A DNA stretch of 23,246 nucleotides from Gloeophyllum trabeum ATCC 11539 (Eukaryota; Basidiomycota; Agaricomycetes; Gloeophyllales; Gloeophyllaceae). Positions 9,898 through 19,575 of the stretch are shown one piece after another; position 1 is the first letter of the stretch, and the number at the start of each line of letters is the position of its first letter. Under the pieces are notes generated by a model. It searched no databases. It had not been told where the DNA came from and worked only from the letters and a program-made list of their open reading frames with translations. The position numbers and the translations under genes were made by a program. The DNA is taken from positions 4,270,530-4,293,775 of the forward strand of contig NW_006920410.1 of the NCBI RefSeq assembly GCF_000344685.1, in the 5' to 3' direction.

Positions 9898-11582
9898 ATG
9901 CCCGCTCACCGCACTCGCGATACCCCCGCCCGCTGTGAGTAGCTTCGCAATCCCCGCCTGTAAAATCGATGACTCAGTAGCGCAGCAGCACTCGAAGTGA
10001 CGACAGACGCACCACAACCACCCACTGTAGCCATCATATCCCCGACGCCGCGCGTCTTTTCCTTCCCTATCAATAATGACAGTCCTTCTCCGTCCCCGTC
10101 TAGCTCGCCCTTCGACCCCGACGTAAACCCCTTCGCAACAGTATTCGAGTCAGCTTCCTCACCAGCGACATCCATCGCACGCACCCTCTCTCCAGCAGAA
10201 TCCGTATCCTCCGATTCCTCCACGCCGCCTGCCAGATCTTACCACAAACGCCAGAAGTCCACTCAGTCCACGTCCAGCGACACCACCTCCGAGCGCCGCC
10301 CGAAGAAGGGCGACGAAGGCTACATTAAGCGCCCCGAGAACGCGTTTATCCTGTTCCGCCGCAAGTGCTGCGAAGAGCGCAAGGAGCTTCTCCAACAACT
10401 CGAGGAGTCTTCAGAAGGCGCAAACACCAAGCGTCAGCGCCAGGCCGACCTGTCCAAGCTCATCAGTCAGCAATGGAAAGCGCTCCCGGCGGAAGACCGG
10501 CTCCACTGGGAAGAGCTCGCCAAGGAGAAGAAGAAGGAGCACGAGAAGATGTACCCCGACTACGTGTACCGGCCGCAGCGGTCCAAGCGGAAGGGCAAGG
10601 GTAAGAAGAGCCTGGGCGACGACGAACACGATCAGACGGACGGTGAGAGCGTTCCCCTGACCTTGCACGCTCCCACCATGCGCGGGCACGGCCGATCTTC
10701 GTCCGCACCGACGCCGCCGCCTGGCTACGGCTCCATCCAGCTCCCTAGTGTCTTCATGCCCTCGTGTCCATCGTCGCCCTCCCTGCTACCAATGATTAGC
10801 AAACGGCCGCATAGACCATCGAACCTGCACCAGTCATCTACTCCCTTCGACTTTTTCCCCGGCGAGAGTCTCCCTCCTGCGTCCTTCCAGCAGCCGACGA
10901 GGCTCTCGGTAAGTCAAGCGATTTTTATTGTGCGCTGTTAGCTCACCACGGGTTACTTCAGACGAACGCCTACAACTTCGGCTTCGCCAGCGACAATATG
11001 GGTCTCGGCTCCAAGGAGAACCCCCTGCTACTGCCGCCCCTGGCTCTCCCCAACGACTACCAGCTAGTATCCCCCTCCGACACCGCAGCGTCCGCCTCCT
11101 CCGGACCGCCATCCCCGCAGCACCAAAGTCCCTTCACGCCCCAATTCGTTGACTCCGCACTCCCAGCGACGAGCATCCACGAGCCGCACGCGCTCCACGC
11201 GTCGTGGATGTACACGGGCGAGATCGACGTGGACGCGCACATGCAGATGGGCGACTTCCAGATCTACGAGGAGCCGTCCGCGTGCCCGCAGTGGGGCGAG
11301 AGCCAGGAGTGGCCGCAGGACGTCGGCGTCGGGAGCCTGGACGAGTTCGAGCTTGCGAGCATCCCCGAGCTCGAGCTCGGTCTGTCCAGGTTCGATGAGT
11401 TCCGTGCGGATGGCTCGTCGTCCTCGGGGACGTTTGCTCAGGGTGAAGGACCTTCGCAGTTCCAGATCCAGCAGGCGACGTACCAGCAGCAGAATGCGCA
11501 AGACCAATTAGAGGGCATGTTCGCGCTCGATGGCATGGACTTCGTGGATGGGTCGCACCACAACGGCGGTGGTGCTATTTAA
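9898..11582 (+). CDS. HMG-box (MATA/SOX-type) transcription factor
   Basis: A nuclear sequence-specific DNA-binding regulator. Exons are 9898-9934, 9986-10908 and 10962-11582, about 526 residues. The intron 1 acceptor could also be 3 bases later, since two in-frame CAGs abut. The HMG box spans about residues 125-207: YIKRPENAFILFRRKCCEER (helix 1), ADLSKLISQQWKALPAEDR (helix 2), WEELAKEKKKEHEKMYPDY (helix 3), then the basic tail RPQRSKRKGKGKK, a likely nuclear localisation signal. The joint between helices 1 and 2 carries an insertion of about 15 residues (QQLEESSEGANTKRQRQ) relative to a compact box. Both flanks are Ser/Pro-rich, and the C-terminus is Gln- and acid-rich, like an activation domain. 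In Agaricomycetes such proteins include sexual-development regulators (pcc1/prf1-like). That link is inference, so no symbol is given. Confidence 0.9.
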
Positions 11583-12241
11583 CTATTTATTCAAGAACGT
11601 CAGTCAGACCGGTTCTGGCGTGACACGAACACTGAAGACTGAAGAACGAAGAATGAAGACTGAACGAAAAGCTCACGGACAACCAAGCATCCGCATCGTC
11701 AAATTATTGCATATTTTGGGATCGAGATGATTCACGGACACTTACGACTGATTGATATGAGCGTCGTCCAGCGCTGTGCGCTGGGCGACTGGACTCCTTG
11801 CATTGCGGATGATCTGTATTTGAATTCCCCGTACGTCTCTATTATGCCCGCGCTCCCGGCGTTGATTTCGTCGGTTATGTATCTCTTCGCTGTCTCGATA
11901 CCCAGACACCCCTTTTGTATTCATAAATTTACACTCACCTCTCACAATCCCATCGCGCCCCCCATAGCACCCGTTCATTTACCTCATCTTCTCGGCGTTC
12001 TTTAATCGTAAATAGTGCCCTTCTTTATGGTCTGGATGGCCATCATTTATTTTGGTGCTTTCGCAGTACCTGTGTATTAGAACGCTCTTGAATGATGAGG
12101 CCAGACTGGATACCGCCGCGTTAGTTATCGCGAGTGGTGATGAGCTACAAGGTGTTCGAAAAGCATTCGTTATTGGCACAGGGGATATACAGAGCGGTTC
12201 GAGAGAGCGAAAGAGCCAACATAGGTGCAGAATACAGCGAC
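11583..12241. other. Convergent 3' intergenic region
   Basis: These 659 bp separate the stop codons of the HMG-box gene (+) and LSM6 (-). Short frames exist (for example 11727-12005) but have no recognisable content or splice structure. I see no gene or RNA here. Confidence 0.55.
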
Positions 12242-12709
12242 TTATATTGGCTCTGCCGCTGAGATATATAACACTGCAAAGAACAAAGACAACCATTTTA
12301 GGGTAATGAGGAAGACGTGCTTTCTAGACAAAGGGGAAACATACGCACCATTGTTTCCTCGGATGAACGCGTCCCCGTATCGATTCGTTATACGGCCATT
12401 GACATGCTCCTCAGTCTGCTCGAGCGCGATGTTCATGTAGCCGTCAAGGCAAGAGAGTACACCTGCGATGACCACGACGTTCAGCATTGCCTCGTGCAAG
12501 CAAGGTGTTCGTAGGTATGCCAACTTACCACGATAGTCTACGCCTGATGTCAGGCGCACTACAACGCGCTTGCCTACGACACCCTTCAAAAAGTCTGTCG
12601 GGGATCCAGAGACCGTCGTCGGCGCTGCTGGGGGTGGAGGCGGCGGCGACCCAGAGCCCTCTGCAGGAGGGGGAGGTGTACTTTCGTCCATGGAGGAATT
12701 AGTGGACAA
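12242..12709 (-). CDS. LSM6: U6 snRNA-associated Sm-like protein LSm6
   Basis: LSm6 is a subunit of the heptameric Lsm2-8 ring, which binds the U6 snRNA 3' end in the nucleus, and of the Lsm1-7 ring, which promotes mRNA decapping in the cytoplasm. Three exons on the - strand (12709-12529, 12462-12349, 12273-12242) give 108 residues. The introns are 66 and 75 bp. Sm motif 1 is read through the first junction (VVVRLTSGVDYRG then VLSCLDGYMNIAL), followed by the family signature EQTEEHVNGRITNRYGDAF. Sm motif 2 (FIRGNN then VLYIS) spans the second junction. The Sm fold begins at about residue 38. Before it lies a Pro/Ser-rich extension of about 37 residues, absent from the usual roughly 75-86 residue LSm6. 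A start at the second Met (residue 7) would remove little of it. The gene is head-to-head with the helicase gene at 13019. Confidence 0.97.
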   Translation of the reverse strand: MSTNSSMDESTPPPPAEGSGSPPPPPPAAPTTVSGSPTDFLKGVVGKRVVVRLTSGVDYRGKLAYLRTPCLHEAMLNVVVIAGVLSCLDGYMNIALEQTEEHVNGRITNRYGDAFIRGNNGAYVSPLSRKHVFLITLKWLSLFFAVLYISAAEPI

Positions 12710-13018
12710 GGAATAAATATCCTAATTTCACAGGCAGGGAATTCCTAAAATAAACATTATTACATCCTCCATTTTCGTCCAAGAGGTTTGACCAAGGAGA
12801 CGCTGGTCACTGACTGACCTGCTCGTCCCATTTTCTCTCTCTTGCTCGGGCTGTGTCCGTTTGGATCGCTTCACGCAATATAGAGCTTTCTAGCTGCTGC
12901 GGCGTACGGAGTGGTTTGATCTGAGGCCTTGCGAGCAGCTTAACGCGTCTGGGGGAATTACATTCGCGTTCCGGGATTCACTTTGGAAGAGCGGGTCAAG
13001 CAATTACGGGCCTCGTAT
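12710..13018. promoter_or_regulatory. Shared divergent promoter region, LSM6 / MRH4-type helicase
   Basis: These 309 bp lie between the two start codons and must contain both promoters. The part next to LSM6 is AT-rich (TAAAATAAACATTATTACAT near 12744-12765). I found no certain factor-binding site. Confidence 0.55.
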
Positions 13019-15081
13019 ATGTCTCTGTTCTTCCGAAACGTAGGCCTAGCATCTGCGAGACCGTTATTCCGCTCGGAAGCACAATGCTCGTGCTTTCATT
13101 CCTCCTCCATCGTCCAGAAGCAGTCTAGCAAGGTGCGAGGGAAAGGACGTAAGTGCTCATTGTATTCTTGCTGTCGTTCCACTTAAACGGCTCCTAGCAT
13201 CTGCACGCACTCGACTGGTCAAGGATTTGAAGCCAATCGCATCAAGTTCTCGCGATCGCGGTAAGTATGAGGTGGCTCCTCGTCTCCCATCGGGCAAAGG
13301 CAAGGCGCGGGAGACCAGTCCTTCAGAAGTATTGGAAGAAGAGGAACGCAGACGGACGCGTAGTAGGCCTACAGCAAGCCATGAACCTCGGCTGGAACGA
13401 GACAGTGCACCCCATCTGAGCGGCGATGAGCCTCGTCCTGAGCCTGAGCCTGAGATACGTACTGCGCCGTACGAACGAATGAGGAGTCGTATAGATATCG
13501 AGGACACCCTTGTCAACCTGTCACCAAAAGAACGCGAAGAGATTATGAAGTCTCTACCAACAGCATTCACGTCTCCACCGCTCATGGAAGGCCTCGTATC
13601 GTCTCTCCACCGTGTCCTTGGACCCAGATCGTCCCCGACCGCAATCCAAGCTCTGTCCATCAAGCATATCGTCTCCACGCTGCAAGTCCACGTACCGGAC
13701 CGCGAACAGGCCCGTCGGTGGCGGGAGTTCCTCCTGGCGTCCGAGACTGGCTCTGGTAAATCATTTGCGTACCTACTACCGCTGCTGCAAGACCTGAAGA
13801 TGACGGAGTCGAATCCGTTCCCTGATCAAGTTCGCGAGACTCGCTCTCGGGCGTCGATCAACCCTCGAGCTATCGTGCTGGCGCCGACACACGAGCTGTC
13901 CCGGCAGCTGACGTCTTTCGCAAAGTCTGTCTCTCATGACATTAAACTAAGGATTCTCTCTGCGTCGCGCTCTAATGTGCCAAATATCTCTTCAGCCAAG
14001 TCCGCGTCGCAGATGGCGAGAGACCTAGACAGGATATTTGGCGAGGGCGAGGCTGGTTCTGAGCTCGAGCTGAAAGGCCGGGGTAATGCGCAGGATCGCG
14101 ACGTGGACGTTCTGGTCAGCACACCCATGAAATTGCTCGAGATGCTCAGAGGGAGGTACTGGCGCGAGGAGCGTCCGAGATTCCCTGGACAAAATAACGA
14201 GAAGAAACCAGAGGTGGGATTTGAGAGGGTAGAATGGGTCGTCGTGGATGAAGCCGACGTGCTCTTCGGTGCGCAAGTTTATTAGCTGTTTAGAACATCC
14301 TACTTATAGACCCGCCGTCTTCCCAGATCCCGACTTCAGGACGTTCACCCAAGACCTGCTGTCGGACATTAGCAAACAACGCGGCCACCCAGTCTCGCAT
14401 ATCCTGGATCCGAAGGCAAATATAGCCGCGGGCCCTGTCCACTACCCATTCCACTTACTGCTCACGACCGCCACCATACCTGCGATGCTGAACTCGTACC
14501 TGGAGAAATTCCACTCGTCGATGACGCGCCTCGCGTCGCCCAACCTGCACCGTTTACCCCGGACGCTGAAAAGGGAGACGGTAGGCACGTCGAGCGGGAA
14601 CAGGAACGCCGACGTCGAGAAGCGTATAAAACAGGTATGGGCGGAGGACGCGGCTGAGGGCCGAGAGTTGTCCCGGATCGTCGTCTTTTGCAATCGCTCG
14701 ACGAAGGTGCACGACCTGTGCGCGTACCTGCAAAAGGAAGGCGTCAAGTGCGTGGAGATCACTAGTACGGGCGAGCAGAGGCTGCGCGGCTCCAACAAGC
14801 ATCTCGCTGGGTTCCTCAAGAATACATCTCCGGTCGTGGCTGATGGGGACGATGCTGACATCCCGCGCGTGCTGGTGACAACGTCGCTGTTGTCGCGTGG
14901 CTTGGATTTCTCGCCTTCGGTGTCCCATGTCTTTATCATGGACGAACCGAGGAATAAGGTCGATTTCTTGCATAGAGCGGGGAGGACGGCGCGGGCTGGT
15001 GGGAGAGGGACAGTGGTGATATTTGGGAAGGGTAAAAGAGCCGCCGACTTGGATAGGGACCTGAAAAAGGTCAGATATTAA
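13019..15081 (+). CDS. MRH4: Mitochondrial DEAD-box RNA helicase, Mrh4 type
   Basis: An ATP-dependent RNA helicase. Yeast Mrh4 acts in mitochondrial large-subunit ribosome assembly. Exons 13019-13148, 13198-14268 and 14327-15081 give 651 residues. The N-terminus (MSLFFRNVGLASARPLFRS, basic, no early acids) looks like a mitochondrial presequence. Helicase motifs occur in order: Q-motif core PTAIQ, motif I ASETGSGKS (about 224-232), Ia PTHELSRQL, Ib STPMKLLE, II DEAD (394-397), III TAT in place of SAT, IV VFCNRSTK, V LLSRGLDF and VI HRAGRTARAGG (about 615). The second intron (58 bp) splits the codon just after DEADVLF and restores DPDFRTF. Departures from the general DEAD-box pattern (TPMK, TAT) and the poorly conserved, acidic 150-residue N-terminal part fit the divergent Mrh4 branch. 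The assignment to Mrh4 over other mitochondrial DEAD-box proteins is probable, not proven. Confidence 0.9.
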
Positions 15082-16531
15082 ACATTGGCGCTGTGCTCGT
15101 CCGCCATCGGGTATAGACTACTGATCGATTATTGGGTACTGTACATTTGCTATCGCTGTAATGTCAATCCTCACTCGCTGATCCTGAGTTATATCTTGGT
15201 TCGTGCAGGGTCGGGGCGTCATTCGGTCGGTCCGACTGGTCGTGGCCCCAATCGAACAAGTGCCGGGTATTACGGCAGCTCTCCACCCGCCTGAACCAAC
15301 TCTCTCTCTTTCTGCTCCGTCTTCCTTTCAATGGCGCTCTCACTCTCACTATCGCTTCTCATAGTTCATTGCCTCTTCTTGCCCAGCTCCGAGTGCATCC
15401 TGGCTATTCTCGTCCTGGCCGCCGGTAAGTCAAATTCGATCTTATCGAAACACACTGCCCTCAAATTATCACCCCCGCGGTGCGGGAGTATATCAGAGAT
15501 AGCTGGTCGCGCAGATCGGCGATGACGCAGACCTCGATATCATTAGACTATAACAGACGAGATTATTCAGAGCTCCTTATGCCATTCCGAGGGGTCAACG
15601 ACTCTTTGGACCGGAGCGCACGGGCATCATATGCAGCTAATGCCGTGAAAGCGTAAGTTAATGGGACCTTCCCTCTAACCCATGGAAGTCATCCCTCAGT
15701 GGGGGGTTGCTCTAAGGCCGTGGTGTGTCAAACCACAGCGGTGCAGGTGATATCGAACCGGAGTAGATGGCCGTACCATCCGACGGGCTTACTTTGGAAT
15801 GGGACCGACGCGAACCCCCTCACCTTTACGAGGGCCTTCGCAGTTTCCTCTGGCGTTCTCATCTTCGTATACGACTACGGAGCTAGCTACAGTGGCTGGA
15901 GAGCGCGATATTACGAGACGGAGGTCTCGGAGCAGCTTTAGATTCAGTGAGCATCTACTGTTACGCAGTACCACCTCACTTTGAGGTGCGTACATACTGA
16001 GCTAGCGAAGTAATTGTGATCCGCAATCATGAAAGGCAAGTTTCATCGAGTTGACATAACTGTGATGGATAGTTGTGAACAAATTGTGGACTAGTACTCG
16101 CAGCGACGCAGCGACAAGTACTGACGCCACGTCTTTCTCTGAGCCCCAAGTGGCGAGTCTCTGCAGCCGTGGAAGTATGAGTACAAGCGATGTGCCCAAT
16201 CTAGCGCAATGTCTGGGAATGCAGAAGCTGAGGATCGTCCGAATGTTCCCAGAAGACAGACCGGAGCCACGGCCACATCGTAGCAACGCCACATCTGACA
16301 CCGATAAGCTATTGCGCCCGGGTGCAATACCCGGCGGTTTCGATCAGCAGACGCGGGGTATTCGCAGGTAAAACTGACCCGGGCGTTGCATCATGGCCTT
16401 TCGGCGAGGAACCATCAGCCAAATGGGCCAATCATGTGTCGCAATCCGCTTGACCCATCTCAGCTTTTACATATTTCCGAATCCGATGGCCGCGCTCGCT
16501 GCTCCTCTCTCGCAGACGGCGAGGACGATCC
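15082..16531. other. Gene-poor region with one weak candidate
   Basis: 1450 bp between the helicase stop and the membrane-protein start. The candidate at 15331-15941 is listed separately. The frame 16075-16368 on + has no recognisable content. At 16317-16337 a small inverted repeat (CCGGGT, 5-base gap, ACCCGG) is present. Nothing else is supported. Confidence 0.45.
15331..15941 (+). other. Weak candidate gene with hydrophobic N-terminus
   Basis: An ATG at 15331 opens a short, very hydrophobic peptide (MALSLSLSLLIVHCLFLP...) that runs to a good donor (GTAAGT at 15425). An acceptor at 15546 would continue in frame with DYNRRDYSELLMPFRGVNDS up to another GTAAGT donor at 15653. A following frame, ending with a stop at 15941, could be joined only through a poor acceptor near 15766. 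The pieces resemble a small secreted protein or a decayed gene, but no family is recognised and the last junction is doubtful. Confidence 0.2.
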
Positions 16532-17781
16532 ATGGAGGCCCGACCCCCTCCTCCCCCGCCTGGCACGAACTATCTGCAGACCATTCAGGCGGAAGTAGAT
16601 AACGTCCTGGTCGCCCACACGTTCACGGTCTTATATGTCCCGCTCTTCATCGCGCTCCTCTGGTTCTCCACACCGCGCTCGCGGAGACAGGTGTCGTTCG
16701 TTCTGAACGTCATATCCATATTACTTGCATTTTCCGTGGGCGTTGTAATCGACATCTATGCGGTACGGTGTATCTCGAATCCGTTCAGGCTCACGCGTAG
16801 CTAACGATGGAACGTCTGGAAGGTCACGTCTCTTACGAACCCCACCAAACCTCTCTCAGCATCTTGGACGATCGCCATCGGCGTCCTGGGTATTTTCCAA
16901 TCGATCCTTGTCGACACCATCCTCCTTGCGCGTCTTTTCGTGGTATACCCATGGAGGATCACCTCAAACCCCCGCCGTTTGCTTATCTTTGGGTTGCCGA
17001 TCGCTCTGAAGCTAGCTCGGATAGCGAATCTGATAGTTTACATCAAACTCCTCGCGGACGCCGCAAGTAGACACCAATCGATAGAGTTGCTGATTACAGC
17101 GCCGTACCTGAAGGTCGAGTGGTTCTTACAGCTCGCAGATAACCTGTACGTCCAAGTCAACTTTTGATTCAGTCGCTTTCCTCACCCGTACAATTTTCAG
17201 TTTCGCATCGGTCGCGTTCCTTGCCAAGCTCCGACCGCACATTCGTGGAGGTGAGGAAGTCAGTCGTGATCTCGCGTGGGGATACTAAAAGACTGGTAGG
17301 GTCCCTTGGTCGCAAATTGAAGACTTTGTTCTATATCGCGGTCTCCAACTTCGTTATTCCGGTCATCTTCTCCTTGGTCCAAATCATCTTCCTCTACCGC
17401 TCCAAGGATTACCAGGCGCTGAACAGCATCATCTGCGTGAACACTTCCGTCGCGGTCATTGGCGTCGTGTTCGCCACGGTATGGGCTGGAGTCGAGAGGC
17501 ATGGCGCAGACACTAGAGCGCACGACCACGGCGATCTGGATACCGAGGCGGACGCGTACAAGCAGAACATCATCAAGATGATGCACATGCAAGAAAGTAC
17601 CGTGCATGATCCCTCTGGCACGCAGACGACGACTACGACGTACGCTGTCATGCGACCCGGACCGGAGTCCATAGGGCGCTCCCCGATACCGCCTGGTCGC
17701 GAAAAGCGATACCAGCGGCCTGTTACGCCCGAGGTGCCGATATTCTTCATTACGGAGAGCGGGGACAAGATACCGTTCTGA
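16532..17781 (+). CDS. Seven-transmembrane protein of basidiomycete type, function unknown
   Basis: Exons 16532-16762, 16823-17145, 17201-17250 and 17300-17781 give 361 residues. Introns are 60, 55, 49 bp and all keep frame; the unspliced + frame at 17164 is not in phase with exon 2, which supports the 50 bp exon 3. Seven hydrophobic segments are visible: HTFTVLYVPLFIALLWF, FVLNVISILLAFSVGVVIDI, IAIGVLGIFQSILVDTILLA, LLIFGLPIALKLARIANLIV, a short one around LFASVAFLAKL, LFYIAVSNFVIPVIFSLVQI and VNTSVAVIGVVFATVWAG. The N-terminus is short and Pro-rich. The C-terminal tail of about 100 residues is hydrophilic with HGADTRAHDHGDLD and a Thr run. The topology matches receptor-like seven-helix proteins expanded in mushroom-forming fungi. 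It lacks obvious STE3 pheromone-receptor sequence. Ligand and role are unknown. Confidence 0.82.
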
Positions 17782-18442
17782 AGCATAGGTGCGCGCCGTT
17801 CGCTGTGGCCGAGTTCCGTAGTCTCTTAGCTCTGATTGGCAATTGCGTTTCGCTTTGACAGATGACAGACATAGCATGCATTACGATTGCGGACATGCTT
17901 CGCAGGTCTTGATGATTCTGCACACTAGGTTGGGCCGCTATTTGCTTCGACCAGCGCTCCGCGTCCACGGAGCGTGCTGATGATATTCTTGGAGGATAAG
18001 ACGTTGCTGTATTCTAGTCGCCGTTTTGTATCGTTTAATTGTTGCTTTATACGAATTTCACATTTAGCTCAAGACTTGCTCGATACGATACGGGTTGGTT
18101 TGGCGCGGATGGCTCGCCGAAGCCATGGCGCTGGGTTAGGAGTCAAGGTAGGATCAGCTTCGTGGGATGTAGATGCGTTAGATCTGCAGACGTCGATGCT
18201 CCGTTTGATCGGTGTCGAGAGTCCACTGCGCTCTCCGGTCACGTACACTACATTCACTGTATGCAGACGACGGGGAGGCTCTGCGCCTACACAGATGCAC
18301 CATGTAGATTGCCGGTCGTGTAGACACGATTCCTCTAACGGAAAAAGACTGCTACAAGCTGTCAGTGCAACTTGCGTAGGATAGCAAGGCAAGCGTAACG
18401 GAGATTACAGGGTCTGTAATCGAGGTACGGTACGATACTGTG
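17782..18442. other. Convergent 3' intergenic region
   Basis: 661 bp between the stop codons of the membrane-protein gene (+) and NAT9 (-). A + frame at 17974-18381 exists but shows no family features and no intron signals. I see no gene. Confidence 0.5.
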
Positions 18443-19365
18443 TCACACCTGCTCCGCGCCGTCTAACCCCTTCCATCGCATTTCGACCTCGTGAAATACT
18501 TCCACCCGCTTGACAATCTGGAAGCCAAGCTTCTCGAACAGGCATATACTCGGGAGATTCGAATCGGAGATGCGGCTGACTAGGGAGGAACGCGCGATGG
18601 GGAGAGGCTTAGCCGTAGGTGACTCAGAATGTGCAGGCGAGGAAGCGTAGTCGATGAGCAGCTCTAGCGCCTCCCGAGCGCAGCCTTGCCTGCGGAAGGC
18701 GGGTTCTAGAGGCGCTGAGCCTAAGGAAACACGGGGGAAGGATAAAGGGACAAACCTGCTATCATGATTTCTACTTCTGCTTCGAATCCACACTCTGGGT
18801 CGTCCTCTCCGGGTGCACCCTTGCAAAACATGTTAACATCACCTATCATGGGAAACGATGTGAATCCCGGATCGGAGGCAAAGACGGAAGGTGTAAGGGG
18901 TGGTAGGTCGAGGCCGGCGGGTCGAGACAGGATTATGAAAGTCAATTCTTGAGGGTGACAGTACAGGTAAGCAGATGACCATAAAGAGGGTTATTCTGGA
19001 CGTACTATCTTCATCTTCTCTCCACTTCCCTGTCAGGGGACGTTGAGCATACGAGCAGTCGCTTTGCTGCGCGGATTATGAGCGATGAACGTACTCTGCA
19101 TCTCGTGCTCCTCCTCAAGTGTTAGGGGCTCACTGGCAGTAAGTTCACGAAGCTCTGGGTCAAGCATCCATTGGTGGTATCTCTGGAGTCTGTGACCCTT
19201 CAGTGCTTCCCGTCCGTCCGATTCTACGGGCACGCACAGCAACATGTTCTTTCCTATCGACGGAGGTGAACTCGAAATATCGGACATCTCAAGACTCAAT
19301 ACTGACATATAAGGGACCAGGATAACCTTGTTGCCGAGAAGAACGGTTTCCTGGTTTACAAGCAT
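18443..19365 (-). CDS. NAT9: N-acetyltransferase 9-like protein (GNAT family)
   Basis: A GNAT-fold acetyltransferase of the NAT9 group, which uses acetyl-CoA; animal NAT9 has been linked to microtubules. Five exons on the - strand (19365-19303, 19197-19095, 19029-19006, 18947-18756, 18705-18443) give 214 residues, close to human NAT9 (about 207). Family landmarks appear in order: LLGNKVILVPY, HRLQRYHQWMLDPELRELTA, SEPLTLEEEHEMQ, RKWREDEDKLTFIIL (rebuilt over two introns around a 24-nt exon), MIGDVNMF, EAEVEIMIA then EPAFRRQGCAREAL (acetyl-CoA pyrophosphate-binding loop, R/Q-x-x-G pattern), and the closing SICLFEKLGFQIVKRVEVFHEVEM. Intron 1 (105 bp, multiple of three, GTATTG donor) has no in-frame stop, so its retention would add 35 residues. 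I splice it because VPYMSGHRLQRYHQWM aligns with the family only then. Confidence 0.93.
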
Positions 19366-19575
19366 GTTGAATCTATGTTTTACGATCCTGTCAGTGTAAG
19401 GCTATCCGAGGTCGTCCGACTTGAAGCAGCGCGCGCGGTGCCACAAGGGTGGGAAAGATTCACGGTCACGTGTTTTGTACGCGTGAAGTTCACGCTGGAG
19501 TGGCGGCGGTGGTTGAAAAGCGACCTCCACTTTGCACCTCATCATTTACTCTGCTGCATTGCTTTGAATACTGCT
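19366..19575. promoter_or_regulatory. Shared divergent promoter region, NAT9 / CDC20, with MCB-like and E-box sites
   Basis: Only 210 bp separate the two start codons. ACGCGT at 19479-19484 matches the MluI cell-cycle box bound by MBF in yeasts, and CACGTG at 19467-19472 is an E-box. Both sit about 90-110 bp upstream of the CDC20 start. Binding in this organism is inference. Confidence 0.5.

Noticed and set aside
11727..12005. 92-codon + frame between the HMG-box gene and LSM6
   Set aside because: Lies in convergent 3' DNA, AT-rich, no family features.
15740..15770. Possible tRNA T-arm (TATCGAACCGGA)
   Set aside because: No matching stems or cloverleaf could be built around it on either strand. 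No tRNA was found anywhere in the window.
16075..16368. 98-codon + frame upstream of the membrane protein
   Set aside because: Different frame from the membrane protein, no domain, and no intron that would join it.
17974..18384. 136-codon + frame in the convergent spacer
   Set aside because: No motif; sits between two 3' ends; antisense to nothing conserved.
19198..19302. Reading NAT9 without intron 1 (open frame through it)
   Set aside because: The 35 extra residues interrupt the conserved VPY...HxxxYHxWM spacing; removing 105 bp restores the family alignment.
19375..19575. In-frame upstream ATG that would extend CDC20 by 67 residues
   Set aside because: It starts 9 bp from the divergent NAT9 start codon and would use the whole shared promoter as coding sequence; the added residues do not resemble a Cdc20 N-terminus.
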